DNA of 64,000 nucleotides. Origin: Alteraurantiacibacter hainanensis (GTDB lineage Bacteria > Pseudomonadota > Alphaproteobacteria > Sphingomonadales > Sphingomonadaceae). A model generated the notes under the pieces. The model saw only the letters and a program-made list of their open reading frames with translations. It ran no database searches and was not told the DNA's origin. The stretch's first letter is position 1. Each line of letters begins with the position of its first letter. Shown here piece by piece: positions 7,430 to 15,971 of this stretch. The stretch lies in assembly GCF_036321025.1 (NCBI RefSeq), contig NZ_JAZAPB010000002.1, positions 682,001-746,000 of the forward strand. Direction: 5' to 3'. Both the position numbers and the translations under genes were made by a program.

Positions 7430-10120
7430 ATGACGAAAGCAAGCAAGAATCACGACCTGTTTCGCAGCGCGCTGTTCTGCAGCGCCTCGATCGCGATGGC
7501 CTGCATCACGGCGCCGGCCATGGCGCAGGACCAGGACGACGAGGCAGAGCCGGACGATGTGATCATCGTAACCGGCAGCCGCGTCAGCACAGGTGAGGCG
7601 CCCGTGGGCGCGACCGCGACCGTCCTGGGGCGCGAGGAGATCACCGCTTCGGGCAATGTTACGATCGACCGGGTAATTCGCGAACTGCCGCAGGTATTCG
7701 ATCTCGGGGTCTCGGAAAATTCCCGAGCCCAATCCGGCGGTTCCGGCAATATCGTCTATGGCAACACGATCAACCTGCGCGGTATCGGTCCCTACGCGAC
7801 GCTGGTCTTGATCGACGGGCACCGCGTGGTGAACAACAGCCGTTCCACAGACCCGTCTGTCCTTCCCACGCTCGGTGTAGAGCGTGTGGAAGTCGTCGCG
7901 AACGGTGCCTCGGCAATTTACGGCTCGGACGCTGTGGCCGGCGTCGTAAACCTGATCCCGCGTCGCACCCTCGACGGAGTGGAAGCGTTCGCGCGCTACA
8001 ATACGTCCGAAGACGGGGATTTCGATGAGTGGGCGGCTGGCGTCGCAGTCGGAAAGGTTTTTGATCGCGGCCAGGTTATGCTGGCTTACGAGCATGTCGA
8101 CCGGTCGAACCTCAGCGGTGATGATCGGGACTTCTTTGTCTCGGACCAGACGCCGTTCGGCGGCAACGATTATCGGGTTACGGGATGCGCGCCCGGCACG
8201 CTGATCATCGGCGCCACGACCTATGCGCTTCCCGATACCTTCACCCCTGGTAACGCCAACTCGATCACACCGGGCACCGTCAACCTTTGCAACAGCAACA
8301 TCGGGCAGGATCTGTTCCCGGCGCAGGCCTATGACTCAGTCAACGGCACTGCCAGCTTCGATGTAACTGATGGCATCGAGATTTTTGCCGACGGTTTCTA
8401 TTCAAAGCGCAAGTTTGAACGGCGCGCACCTGTTGTGTCGACCCGTCTGACCGTGCCGGAAACCAATGCCTTCTTCGTTCGCCCCCAAGGTTTCACGGGT
8501 TCGAGCTACATCATTGACTACAACTTAATCAATGACATCCCGTCCAGCCAGTCCAGCGGCTCGGCGGAAAGCTGGCAGATATCGCCCGGAGTGCGTATCC
8601 AGCTTCCGTACGCGTGGGAACTGGAAGGCTTATTTGCCTACGGCGAGACGAAGGACTTCTCCGGCTCCTATAATGACCTTGACAGAGGTGCGCTGGCGGC
8701 CGCGCTCGCCAGCAGCGATCCGGCAACCGCTTTCGATCCCTATGGCCTCGGACGCACCAACCAGTCCGTGCTGGACGATATCTTCGACCAGATATTTCTC
8801 GCTCCGACCAATGGCGAACTCACTTTCTATGAACTCGGCGCAAGTGGCCCGCTATTCGATCTTCCCGGGGGAGAGGCACTGCTCGCCGTCGGTTACGAGC
8901 GGCAGGAATTCGATGTGGCCCTGGGCGTTGCCAGGGGCGCGCCGGGGACCGAAATCGCGTTCCGGGAATTCGGCCGGACCGTGGATTCTTTTTACGGTGA
9001 ATTGCTCGTTCCGATTTTCGGACGGGCTAATGCGCGGCCCGGTTTCGAGTCTCTGGAACTGACCGCGGCCATTCGCCACGATAGCTACAGCGACGCTGGG
9101 AAGACGACAAACCCGCAATTCGGCATCAACTGGGAGCCGGTCGATCGGCTCAAGCTGCGGGCCAGCTACGGCACGTCTTTCCGCGCGCCGACCATTCCGG
9201 AAATCTACGGCAACAGCACCAATCTGTACGGCCAGAATTACCAGAATCCGGCGGGCGGCCCCCCGATCCTCGGCTTCACCTTGGGCTCCGGTCCCAACCT
9301 AGATCTTGGCCCGGAAACAGCGACCACGTGGTCTGTGGGCATGGATGTCGAGCCGGTCGACAGGCTGCGTATTTCCCTCACCTATTTCGACGTGGCTTAT
9401 GAAGATCAGATTATCGGGTTGCTCTCCAACCTCTCGATCCTTGCCCAGGAAGCGCAATATGAAGGCACGGGCGTCATTCTGCGTGATCAGGCGGCACGAA
9501 ACCGGGTCCAAGAATTGCTGGACCAGGGGATCGCAGTGCGCGGTGCGCCGATACCTGGCGGAGATGTCAGCAATGTCAACCTGTTCGTCGACGGCCGCAG
9601 CCTGAACCTTGGCAAGTCCGTCACGCAGGGTATCGATTTCAATATCCGCTACTTCGCCGATATTGGAGCAAGCGATCTCCTGACACTGGGGGCATCGGGT
9701 ACGTATCTTACAAACTACGAGGTAGCGATCACACCGGCTGCACCGTTGGTCGATCAGTTGAACCTCATCTTCCAGCCACTGCGTTTCAAGGCGCGTGCAT
9801 TCGCGAACTGGGATCACGGACCAGTGACTGCCCGCTTGTCGCTTACCCACGTGGGCGGATACACCAATGATGCGGTCTCGCCGAGAGAGGACGTGGATTC
9901 CTTCACACCCGTCGATCTTGCTCTCACCTGGCGTGTCGGTGATACTTTCGCCGGGACGCTGCAGGGGCTGGAACTGAACGGTGAAGTGCGCAATCTGTTC
10001 GACGCGGATCCGCCGTATGTAAACTTCGCGCCGAGCGGAAACGGAAGCGGTGGCTACGACGCAACCGCCGCGAATCCGATTGGGCGGCAGTTCGCCATTG
10101 GGGCACGGATCCGCTTTTAG
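7430..10120 (+). CDS. TonB-dependent outer membrane receptor (896 aa)
   Basis: The ATG at 7430 follows GGGGAGAGGAA and opens a signal peptide ending A-M-A-Q. A TonB box D-D-V-I-I-V-T-G-S-R lies near residue 43, and the plug contains N-L-R-G-I-G and V-E-V-V-A-N-G-A-S-A-I-Y-G-S-D-A-V-A-G-V-V-N. The barrel ends A-I-G-A-R-I-R-F with the usual terminal phenylalanine. It is the first gene after the GntR operator. It is followed by genes for a CapA-like protein, a TRAP transporter and CoA-dependent enzymes. It is therefore the likely outer membrane entry route for the substrate of that operon. Confidence 0.93.
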   Translation: MTKASKNHDLFRSALFCSASIAMACITAPAMAQDQDDEAEPDDVIIVTGSRVSTGEAPVGATATVLGREEITASGNVTIDRVIRELPQVFDLGVSENSRAQSGGSGNIVYGNTINLRGIGPYATLVLIDGHRVVNNSRSTDPSVLPTLGVERVEVVANGASAIYGSDAVAGVVNLIPRRTLDGVEAFARYNTSEDGDFDEWAAGVAVGKVFDRGQVMLAYEHVDRSNLSGDDRDFFVSDQTPFGGNDYRVTGCAPGTLIIGATTYALPDTFTPGNANSITPGTVNLCNSNIGQDLFPAQAYDSVNGTASFDVTDGIEIFADGFYSKRKFERRAPVVSTRLTVPETNAFFVRPQGFTGSSYIIDYNLINDIPSSQSSGSAESWQISPGVRIQLPYAWELEGLFAYGETKDFSGSYNDLDRGALAAALASSDPATAFDPYGLGRTNQSVLDDIFDQIFLAPTNGELTFYELGASGPLFDLPGGEALLAVGYERQEFDVALGVARGAPGTEIAFREFGRTVDSFYGELLVPIFGRANARPGFESLELTAAIRHDSYSDAGKTTNPQFGINWEPVDRLKLRASYGTSFRAPTIPEIYGNSTNLYGQNYQNPAGGPPILGFTLGSGPNLDLGPETATTWSVGMDVEPVDRLRISLTYFDVAYEDQIIGLLSNLSILAQEAQYEGTGVILRDQAARNRVQELLDQGIAVRGAPIPGGDVSNVNLFVDGRSLNLGKSVTQGIDFNIRYFADIGASDLLTLGASGTYLTNYEVAITPAAPLVDQLNLIFQPLRFKARAFANWDHGPVTARLSLTHVGGYTNDAVSPREDVDSFTPVDLALTWRVGDTFAGTLQGLELNGEVRNLFDADPPYVNFAPSGNGSGGYDATAANPIGRQFAIGARIRF

Positions 10121-10143
10121 CCAGCGGCAATCAGGGACGCAAA

Positions 10144-11256
10144 ATGCAGGATGCGATTACCGTTGCCGTGACCGGCGATCTGGTTCTGGATGAACCTGAC
10201 GCCGGGTACTGGCTCGCGGGAATCGCTCCTGCCCTGAAGGCTGCGGACCTTGCCATCGGTCACCTTGAAGTCCCTCATACTACCAGCGAGTCCGAACTGG
10301 AGGGGGATGTGCCTGCGCCGGGTGCACCACTGGAAAACCTCGCACCTCTGTCCGAGGCCGGCTTCGCCATGCTTTCGCTGGCGGGCAATCACATCGCGGA
10401 TCGCGGAGCGGACGGGATCGCCGAGACGACTGCCGAACTGAACCGGCTCGGGATCGCGTTCGCTGGTGCCGGTGAGGACCTGAAACAGGCCCGGAAACCG
10501 GCATTCGCACAACGGAAGGGGCACACGGTGGCCCTGCTCAGCTACAATTGCATCGGGCCGGAAGCGGCCTGGGCCACGGACGAAAGCGCCGGGTGTGCAT
10601 ACCTGCCGCTCGAGACGGTCGATGGCTCGCCGGTGCGACCCATCGCAGATCTTCAGGGCGCTGCTCCCGGCGCCCTGGAGATCCTTACCAGCGACATTTC
10701 CGAGGCGCGCGAGGGCGGCGCCAATCACGTGATCGTCGCCCTGCATAAGGGGAAGGTCCACACCCCGGCCCATGTCGCGCCCTACGAACGCGAGATCGCC
10801 AAGCTGGCGGTCGATGCGGGGGCCGATGCGGTGGTCTCCCATCATGCGCACATCGTCCAGGGTATCGAGTTTCACAAAGGCGTGCCGATCTTTCACGGGC
10901 TGGGTAACGGTTGTGTCGTCACCCGGGCGCTGTCCCCCGACCAGGACCATCCGGCGCGGCGCGAATGGGCGCAGCGCAGAAAGGAGCTGTTCGGTTTCGA
11001 GCCCGACCCGGCCTATTTCCTCGCGCCGTTCCATCCCGATGCCGTGAACGGATTCATCGGCAGGTTGACGCTGCGACATGGCGCTGCTGCCAACGCGGCA
11101 ATCGTGCCTGTCCATGTCGAGGCGCCCGGCCGTCCGGTACTGGCCGAGGGGGCGAGGGCGGAGGAAATTGCGCGCTACGTGGAGGACATCACCCGAAAGG
11201 CCGGGCTCCCGGACATCCGTGTTGGCCAAGATGGCCTGGTCGAGGTCGCGGCATGA
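10144..11256 (+). CDS. CapA-family metallophosphoesterase-like protein (370 aa)
   Basis: It matches the CapA/PgsA fold of poly-gamma-glutamate biosynthesis proteins, a calcineurin-like two-metal domain. Motifs seen are T-G-D-L-V-L-D at residue 10, G-H-L-E-V-P-H (the family usually has N-L-E), S-L-A-G-N-H-I-A-D-R-G, and V-S-H-H-A-H-I-V-Q-G near residue 240. No signal peptide or membrane anchor is visible, so it is probably cytoplasmic, unlike classical CapA. The position between a TonB receptor and a TRAP transporter suggests a catabolic role, perhaps hydrolysis of a phosphate or amide; that is speculative. It overlaps the DctQ gene by 4 bases (ATGA). Confidence 0.78.
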   Translation: MQDAITVAVTGDLVLDEPDAGYWLAGIAPALKAADLAIGHLEVPHTTSESELEGDVPAPGAPLENLAPLSEAGFAMLSLAGNHIADRGADGIAETTAELNRLGIAFAGAGEDLKQARKPAFAQRKGHTVALLSYNCIGPEAAWATDESAGCAYLPLETVDGSPVRPIADLQGAAPGALEILTSDISEAREGGANHVIVALHKGKVHTPAHVAPYEREIAKLAVDAGADAVVSHHAHIVQGIEFHKGVPIFHGLGNGCVVTRALSPDQDHPARREWAQRRKELFGFEPDPAYFLAPFHPDAVNGFIGRLTLRHGAAANAAIVPVHVEAPGRPVLAEGARAEEIARYVEDITRKAGLPDIRVGQDGLVEVAA

Positions 11257-11705
11257 ACAGGTGGCTGCGCATCGCCATATGGATGGGGGGGATCGCCCTG
11301 CTCGCTGCAACCGCCATCGACACGCTGGCGGTCATCGGCAGGCACGTGGGACTGCCCGTTACGGGTTCGATCGAGCTGATGCAGGCGGCCATCCTCGTTT
11401 CCAGCGCGCTTGGTCTGGTTATCGCCACCATCGTCCAGTCCCATGCGCGGGTACGACTTTTCATCGACCGGCTCTCGCCATCGGCGCAAGTGCTGGCGGA
11501 CAGGGTATCTGACGCCCTTTCCCTGATCTTCTTCGTCGGCCTGCTGGCCGGCTCGATCTGGCTTTCGATCGACCTGTGGGACGCTCATGAACAGAGCGAA
11601 ATCCTGGGCGTTCCGTGGCGCTGGCTGCGCATGTTCGCCAATGCCTGTCTCTTGGTTGCCGCTGCCAGCCTGGCGCTTCGCATCGTCAGGAAGGCGCAGT
11701 CATGA
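11253..11705 (+). CDS. dctQ: TRAP transporter small permease DctQ (150 aa)
   Basis: A short protein with four hydrophobic segments (about residues 5-25, 40-60, 85-105, 125-143), the size and topology of the DctQ subunit that partners DctM in TRAP transporters. The start at 11253 overlaps the stop of the CapA-like gene (ATGA), and its own stop overlaps the DctM start in the same way. With DctM and the DctP-type receptor at 17251 it makes a complete sodium- or proton-driven uptake system for an organic acid. The sequence of DctQ is weakly conserved, so the call leans on size and context. Confidence 0.85.
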   Translation: MNRWLRIAIWMGGIALLAATAIDTLAVIGRHVGLPVTGSIELMQAAILVSSALGLVIATIVQSHARVRLFIDRLSPSAQVLADRVSDALSLIFFVGLLAGSIWLSIDLWDAHEQSEILGVPWRWLRMFANACLLVAAASLALRIVRKAQS

Positions 11706-13009
11706 TCGATACGCCGGGCACCGGCCTGATTGGTATCGCAGTCCTGTTCGTCCTGCTGCTGGCGGGTGGCAGAATTGGCGCTGCCCTTGGCCTGGTTGGG
11801 CTGGGCGGGTTGATGCTGGTCCTCGGCCCGGAGGCGGCACTCATAAAGAGCGGTGTCGTGGTGATCGATACCATGACGCGTTACGAGCTGGGCACATTGC
11901 CCCTGTTCCTTTTCATGGCGCACATCTTCTTTTCCGTGGATGCGAGCCGCGACCTGTTCGATGCCGCGGCAAAGCTGGTGGGGCATCGCCGCGGCGGTCT
12001 GGCCTATGCCTCCATCGCCGGCTGCGGCGGCTTCGGCGCGATCAACGGATCCAGCCTCGCGACGACGGCGACGGTCGGCCTCGTCGCCTATCCCGAAATG
12101 AAGCGGCGCGGCTATGACGACCGGCTCTCCACCGCCACCATCGCGGCGGGGGGAACGCTGGGCCAGATGATCCCGCCGTCGGGCGCGCTGATCGTTTTCG
12201 GGATCATCGCCGAGCAATCGATCGGTCGCCTGTTCACCGCCGCGATCATTCCCGGCCTGACGCAGGCGCTGATATATGCTGTCGTCGTCTTCGTGCTCGT
12301 CCGCCTTCGGCCTCAGCTGGCCCCTTCGGGAGAGCGGGCGGGATGGGGCGAACGCCTGCGCGCACTCGGTCGCATCTGGCAGATCATCGTGCTGGTGCTG
12401 CTGGTGATCGGGGGGATTGCGCTGGGCTGGTTCAGTCCTCCCGAAGCGGCGGCCATCGGCGCGACCGGCGCTCTCGTCATCGCGGGCCTGCGCGGCAAGC
12501 TGAACCGGGAGAACCTGTTCAACGCCTTCCACGAGACCTTGCGCACCACGGGTCTGATCTACCTGATCGTGATCGGCGCGCTGATCTTCTCGGCCTTCGT
12601 CGGGGTCACCGGACTGGCGGAAGCTGCGGGATCGTTCGTCGAAGGGCTGGGCACCGGGACTTTCGTGACGCTGCTACTCATTGCGATCCTCCTGCTCATC
12701 CTCGGCACCGTGCTGGACGGGCTGGCGCTGATGCTGCTGATGACGCCCATCCTTCTACCCATCGTCGAGGGCACGGGCATGACCGCCATCTGGTTCGGCA
12801 TCTTCCTCGTGCGCGCGATGGAAGTGGGCTTCCTGACGCCGCCGCTGGGCATCAATCTCTACGTCATGCAGGGTGTGGCGAAAGACATCTCGATCAGCCG
12901 TATCTTCAGGGGCGTCCTGCCCTTCCTCGCGGGTGATTTCGTCCATCTCCTTCTCATCATCCTGTTCCCGGCCATGGTCCTGTGGCTACCACAACTGCTC
13001 GGAACCTGA
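11702..13009 (+). CDS. dctM: TRAP transporter large permease DctM (435 aa)
   Basis: A polytopic membrane protein of normal DctM length, the ion-coupled transport subunit of TRAP systems. Family features include G-C-G-G-F-G-A-I-N-G-S-S-L-A-T-T-A-T near residue 105, G-G-T-L-G-Q-M-I-P-P-S near 150, and E-V-G-F-L-T-P-P-L-G-I-N-L near the C-terminus. It starts in a 4-base ATGA overlap with DctQ. The dehydratase-like gene begins 2 bases after its stop. The transported substrate is probably a carboxylate that the CoA-transferases of the operon then activate; this is inferred from context. Confidence 0.93.
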   Translation: MIDTPGTGLIGIAVLFVLLLAGGRIGAALGLVGLGGLMLVLGPEAALIKSGVVVIDTMTRYELGTLPLFLFMAHIFFSVDASRDLFDAAAKLVGHRRGGLAYASIAGCGGFGAINGSSLATTATVGLVAYPEMKRRGYDDRLSTATIAAGGTLGQMIPPSGALIVFGIIAEQSIGRLFTAAIIPGLTQALIYAVVVFVLVRLRPQLAPSGERAGWGERLRALGRIWQIIVLVLLVIGGIALGWFSPPEAAAIGATGALVIAGLRGKLNRENLFNAFHETLRTTGLIYLIVIGALIFSAFVGVTGLAEAAGSFVEGLGTGTFVTLLLIAILLLILGTVLDGLALMLLMTPILLPIVEGTGMTAIWFGIFLVRAMEVGFLTPPLGINLYVMQGVAKDISISRIFRGVLPFLAGDFVHLLLIILFPAMVLWLPQLLGT

Positions 13010-13011
13010 AG

Positions 13012-13890
13012 ATGATAGCGATAGCCGGTCCCAACCTTCCCATCGATCTGCTGGCAGCCACCGGTCGCTTTGCAGGTGCCGTTCGCTTCGATCCCGATCG
13101 CGACACGCCGCGAGCGGACAAGTGGCTCGAAAGCAAGTTCGCCCCGTGGGCGCCCCCGGTTCTGGAGGCGTGGGCGGAAGGCGAATACGACGGGCTGGAT
13201 CAGGTGCTTTTCAGCCGCGCCGACGACACTTCGCAGCGGCTGTACTACTACATCTGCGAGCTGCAGCGGCGCGGCCGCCTGGCCGGACCGGAGCCGCTCA
13301 TCCTCGACGTCTGCAAGATACCGCGCCAAGCGAGCCTCGATCGCACGATCGCGAAGGTGAAGGAACTGGCGGAGAGGCTTGGGCTGAGTGCTGCTTCGCT
13401 GACGGAGGCGATTGCCTCGACGAACCGGCAGAGAAGGGACACGCAGCGGTATCCCGATGCACCCGTGTGTCTGCTCGCCGGAACGCCGCCGCCCGACCTT
13501 CGCCTTCACGACGCAATCGAATGGTGCGGATACGGCGCGATCGGTCCGACACTGGAACAGGGCTGGATGGATCCTGGCGAGGCTATCGATCAGGAAGATG
13601 CTGATCCGTTTGCCGCGCTCGGTCGCCATCTGCACGCGAGCACCCGCGGCCCGCGCAGCTTTGCGAATGCCGGAAAGGCGCTCAGCGAAGCGATCTCCGC
13701 CTTGGCGGTGCAGGCGGTGGTGCTCTGGCGCATCGAGGAAGACGAAGCGCAATGCTGGCAGCTTCCCGCCGAGCGCGAGGCGCTCGAAGCCTCCGGCATT
13801 CCCGCACTCGTCCTCACCCGCCGCGACTGGCGCGCCCGCGACGGTGCGCCCGAAGAGATCGCGAACTTCCTCAAGAAGGTGCAACCATGA
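13012..13890 (+). CDS. 2-hydroxyacyl-CoA dehydratase/benzoyl-CoA reductase-like subunit, smaller (292 aa)
   Basis: The protein resembles the HgdB/BcrC/FldC family: G-P-N-L-P-I-D-L-L-A-A-T-G near the start, then S-R-A-D-D-T-S-Q-R-L-Y-Y-Y-I-C-E-L-Q-R-R-G, D-V-C-K-I-P-R-Q-A-S, and a predicted helical region ending T-N-R-Q-R-R. Known members use a [4Fe-4S] cluster for radical dehydration or ring reduction. At 292 residues it is shorter than the usual 370-430. The ATG at 13012, two bases after the DctM stop, is preferred over an upstream GTG. It overlaps the tandem CoA-transferase gene by ATGA. The larger partner is at 15968. No activator ATPase gene is in the window. The assignment rests on motif style and gene context. 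Confidence 0.6.
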   Translation: MIAIAGPNLPIDLLAATGRFAGAVRFDPDRDTPRADKWLESKFAPWAPPVLEAWAEGEYDGLDQVLFSRADDTSQRLYYYICELQRRGRLAGPEPLILDVCKIPRQASLDRTIAKVKELAERLGLSAASLTEAIASTNRQRRDTQRYPDAPVCLLAGTPPPDLRLHDAIEWCGYGAIGPTLEQGWMDPGEAIDQEDADPFAALGRHLHASTRGPRSFANAGKALSEAISALAVQAVVLWRIEEDEAQCWQLPAEREALEASGIPALVLTRRDWRARDGAPEEIANFLKKVQP

Positions 13891-15971
13891 GTTTTCTCGA
13901 AGGCCACCGTGTAGCCGTGCTCGGCGACATGCACGAGCGGCCACTGGCGCGCTACCTCGCCTCCCTTGGCGCCGAAATCGGCGGGCCTGTCGAAGGAGCG
14001 AGCTTCGTCATCGACGACGTTGGCCGCGAAGCCACGGCAGACATGGCAATTGACGACACCGCTATTCATGTGTCCGTCACTCCGTTCGGTTCTGGCGGGC
14101 CGCGCTCGGGCTGGCGCGGAGGAGAGCTGGTTTCCTCCGCGATGGGCGGGGCGCTGCGGCTGACCGGTAAGCCCGGAGAGAAGCCGGTGAAGGAAGCGGG
14201 GGATGCCTGCACCTTCCATGCCGATATGGTCGCCGCGTCCGGGGCGATGGCGGCGCACTTCGCACGCGGCACGCACGGCAAGGGACAGCACGTCGACGTA
14301 TCCATCCAGCAGGTGGCGATGAGCCGCAACGTCAACGGCGTGCTCGTGTGGCAGTTCGACCGGCGCAAGCTGGACCGGGCGGGGCAGTGCATCGCCTATG
14401 GCCGGGCCAAGGTGCGGGTCATCTGGAAACTGGCGGACGGGTACTGCTTCCATGCCCTGATGACGGGCCGACTTGGCGCGCCCGCCAACAAGGCCCTGTC
14501 CGACTGGATGGACGAGGTTGGCGTCGACAATCCGATGCGCGATGTCGACTGGCTGGCCTACAATCGCTCGACCCTGCCCGAAGAGGTGCGCGATACCTGG
14601 CAAGCCGCGATGGCAGAGTTCTTCGCCGGCAGGACCAAGGAGGAAATCGCCACGGAGGGCCGCCGCCGCGGTATCAATGCCTGCGTGGTCAACGAACCTG
14701 CCGATGTCCTGCAAGACGAGCACCTGCGCGCGCGCGGTTTCCTCGAGACGCCCAGCGGACTGCCCGAGCGCTTTGCCATTATGCGCCAGGGATCCGCGAC
14801 CACGGCCCCGGCAGTCCAAACCGGGAAACGTACCGGGCCGCTTTCGGGCGTGAAGGTGCTCGACTTTGCCTGGGCGCTGGTCGGCTCCATCACCACCAAG
14901 ACACTGGGCGACCTTGGCGCGGAAGTCGTGAAGATCGAAAGCCGGAGCCGCCCCGATCTCGCGCGCCTCGATGTGCAGGTATCCGCCTCGAGCGCGGACA
15001 GCCTCGACGACAAGCCGTGGTTTGCCAACCTCAACACCTCGAAGCGCAGCCTGACGCTCGACCTCAAGAAGCCCGCTTCGCGCGAAGTGCTCAATCCCCT
15101 GATCGACTGGGCCGACGTTGTGGTCGAGAATTTCTCTCCCGGAACGATGGCAAAGCTGGGGCTGGACTACGACAGCCTGGTGAAGCGCAATCCGGGTCTC
15201 GTGATGGTCTCGGGCAGCGTTTTCGGCCAGACGGGTCCGCTGGCGAAGGAATGGGGAGTCGACGGGACCGGTGGGGCTTTGTCGGGCCGCACTTTTCTGA
15301 CCGGGTTTCCCGATGGCGAGCCGGTCATCCCCGGCGCTGTGCCCTATGGCGACGTGATCGTCCCCTTCGTCATGGCAGGCCACGTTGCCGCCGCGCTTCA
15401 GCGTCGCCGGGAGACGGGGCAGGGCTGCCATATCGACGCCTCGATGTACGAGATCTGCGTGCAGCAGATGCGCGAGTTCCTGGCCGCAGCCAGGGACGGC
15501 GAGCGTCCCCAACGCATGGGGAACGCCGATCCGGCAGTTCATTTCCAGGACGTGTTTCCCGCCGCTGGTGAAGACCGGTGGGTTGCCATTTCATGCCTCG
15601 ATAAGGAAGATCATGACCGGCTGCTGGCCATCACCGGTCCCGATATCGCCGCCTGGACAAGGCAGCGTGCGGACCAGGCCATTGCCGAGGAACTGCAGGC
15701 GGCCGGCATTGCCGCAGGCGCCTTGCAGGATTGCGAGGACCTGCTGGAACATGATCCGCAGATAGCGGGCCGCGCCGCGCTGTGGGATATCGAACACGCG
15801 GTGCTTGGCACCTTCGGTCACATCGCCACGCCGATTGCCTTTTCGGGCGACGAGCTCGCGCCTTTCCGGGCGCCGTCAATGGGCGAGCATGCCCATGAAA
15901 TCGCTCGTGAAATCGCCCGTCTGTCGGACGAAGAGATCGACCGCCTCGAACAGGATGGAGTGTTCAAGTGA
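13887..15971 (+). CDS. tandem (fused) family III CoA-transferase, CaiB/BaiF type (694 aa)
   Basis: Family III CoA-transferases move CoA between carboxylates through an aspartyl-CoA thioester. Here two CaiB-like modules are joined. The first (about residues 1-305) is short and lacks a clear opening motif, but has D-A-C-T-F-H-A-D-M-V-A-A-S-G and G-T-H-G-K-G-Q-H-V-D-V-S-I. The second (about 315-694) is full length, with G-V-K-V-L-D-F-A-W-A-L-V-G, G-A-E-V-V-K-I-E, V-E-N-F-S-P-G-T-M and P-Y-G-D-V-I-V-P. Both halves carry a candidate catalytic aspartate. Tandem CaiB proteins are known (for example DddD), but most enzymes of the family are dimers of one module. The gene lies between the two dehydratase-like genes with 4-base overlaps on each side. 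Confidence 0.85.
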   Translation: MSFLEGHRVAVLGDMHERPLARYLASLGAEIGGPVEGASFVIDDVGREATADMAIDDTAIHVSVTPFGSGGPRSGWRGGELVSSAMGGALRLTGKPGEKPVKEAGDACTFHADMVAASGAMAAHFARGTHGKGQHVDVSIQQVAMSRNVNGVLVWQFDRRKLDRAGQCIAYGRAKVRVIWKLADGYCFHALMTGRLGAPANKALSDWMDEVGVDNPMRDVDWLAYNRSTLPEEVRDTWQAAMAEFFAGRTKEEIATEGRRRGINACVVNEPADVLQDEHLRARGFLETPSGLPERFAIMRQGSATTAPAVQTGKRTGPLSGVKVLDFAWALVGSITTKTLGDLGAEVVKIESRSRPDLARLDVQVSASSADSLDDKPWFANLNTSKRSLTLDLKKPASREVLNPLIDWADVVVENFSPGTMAKLGLDYDSLVKRNPGLVMVSGSVFGQTGPLAKEWGVDGTGGALSGRTFLTGFPDGEPVIPGAVPYGDVIVPFVMAGHVAAALQRRRETGQGCHIDASMYEICVQQMREFLAAARDGERPQRMGNADPAVHFQDVFPAAGEDRWVAISCLDKEDHDRLLAITGPDIAAWTRQRADQAIAEELQAAGIAAGALQDCEDLLEHDPQIAGRAALWDIEHAVLGTFGHIATPIAFSGDELAPFRAPSMGEHAHEIAREIARLSDEEIDRLEQDGVFK

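Noticed and set aside
14348..15571. 407-codon alternative frame in the tandem CoA-transferase gene
   Set aside because: An Arg/Ala/Gly-rich shadow; the real frame contains CaiB motifs and 4-base overlaps with both neighbours.
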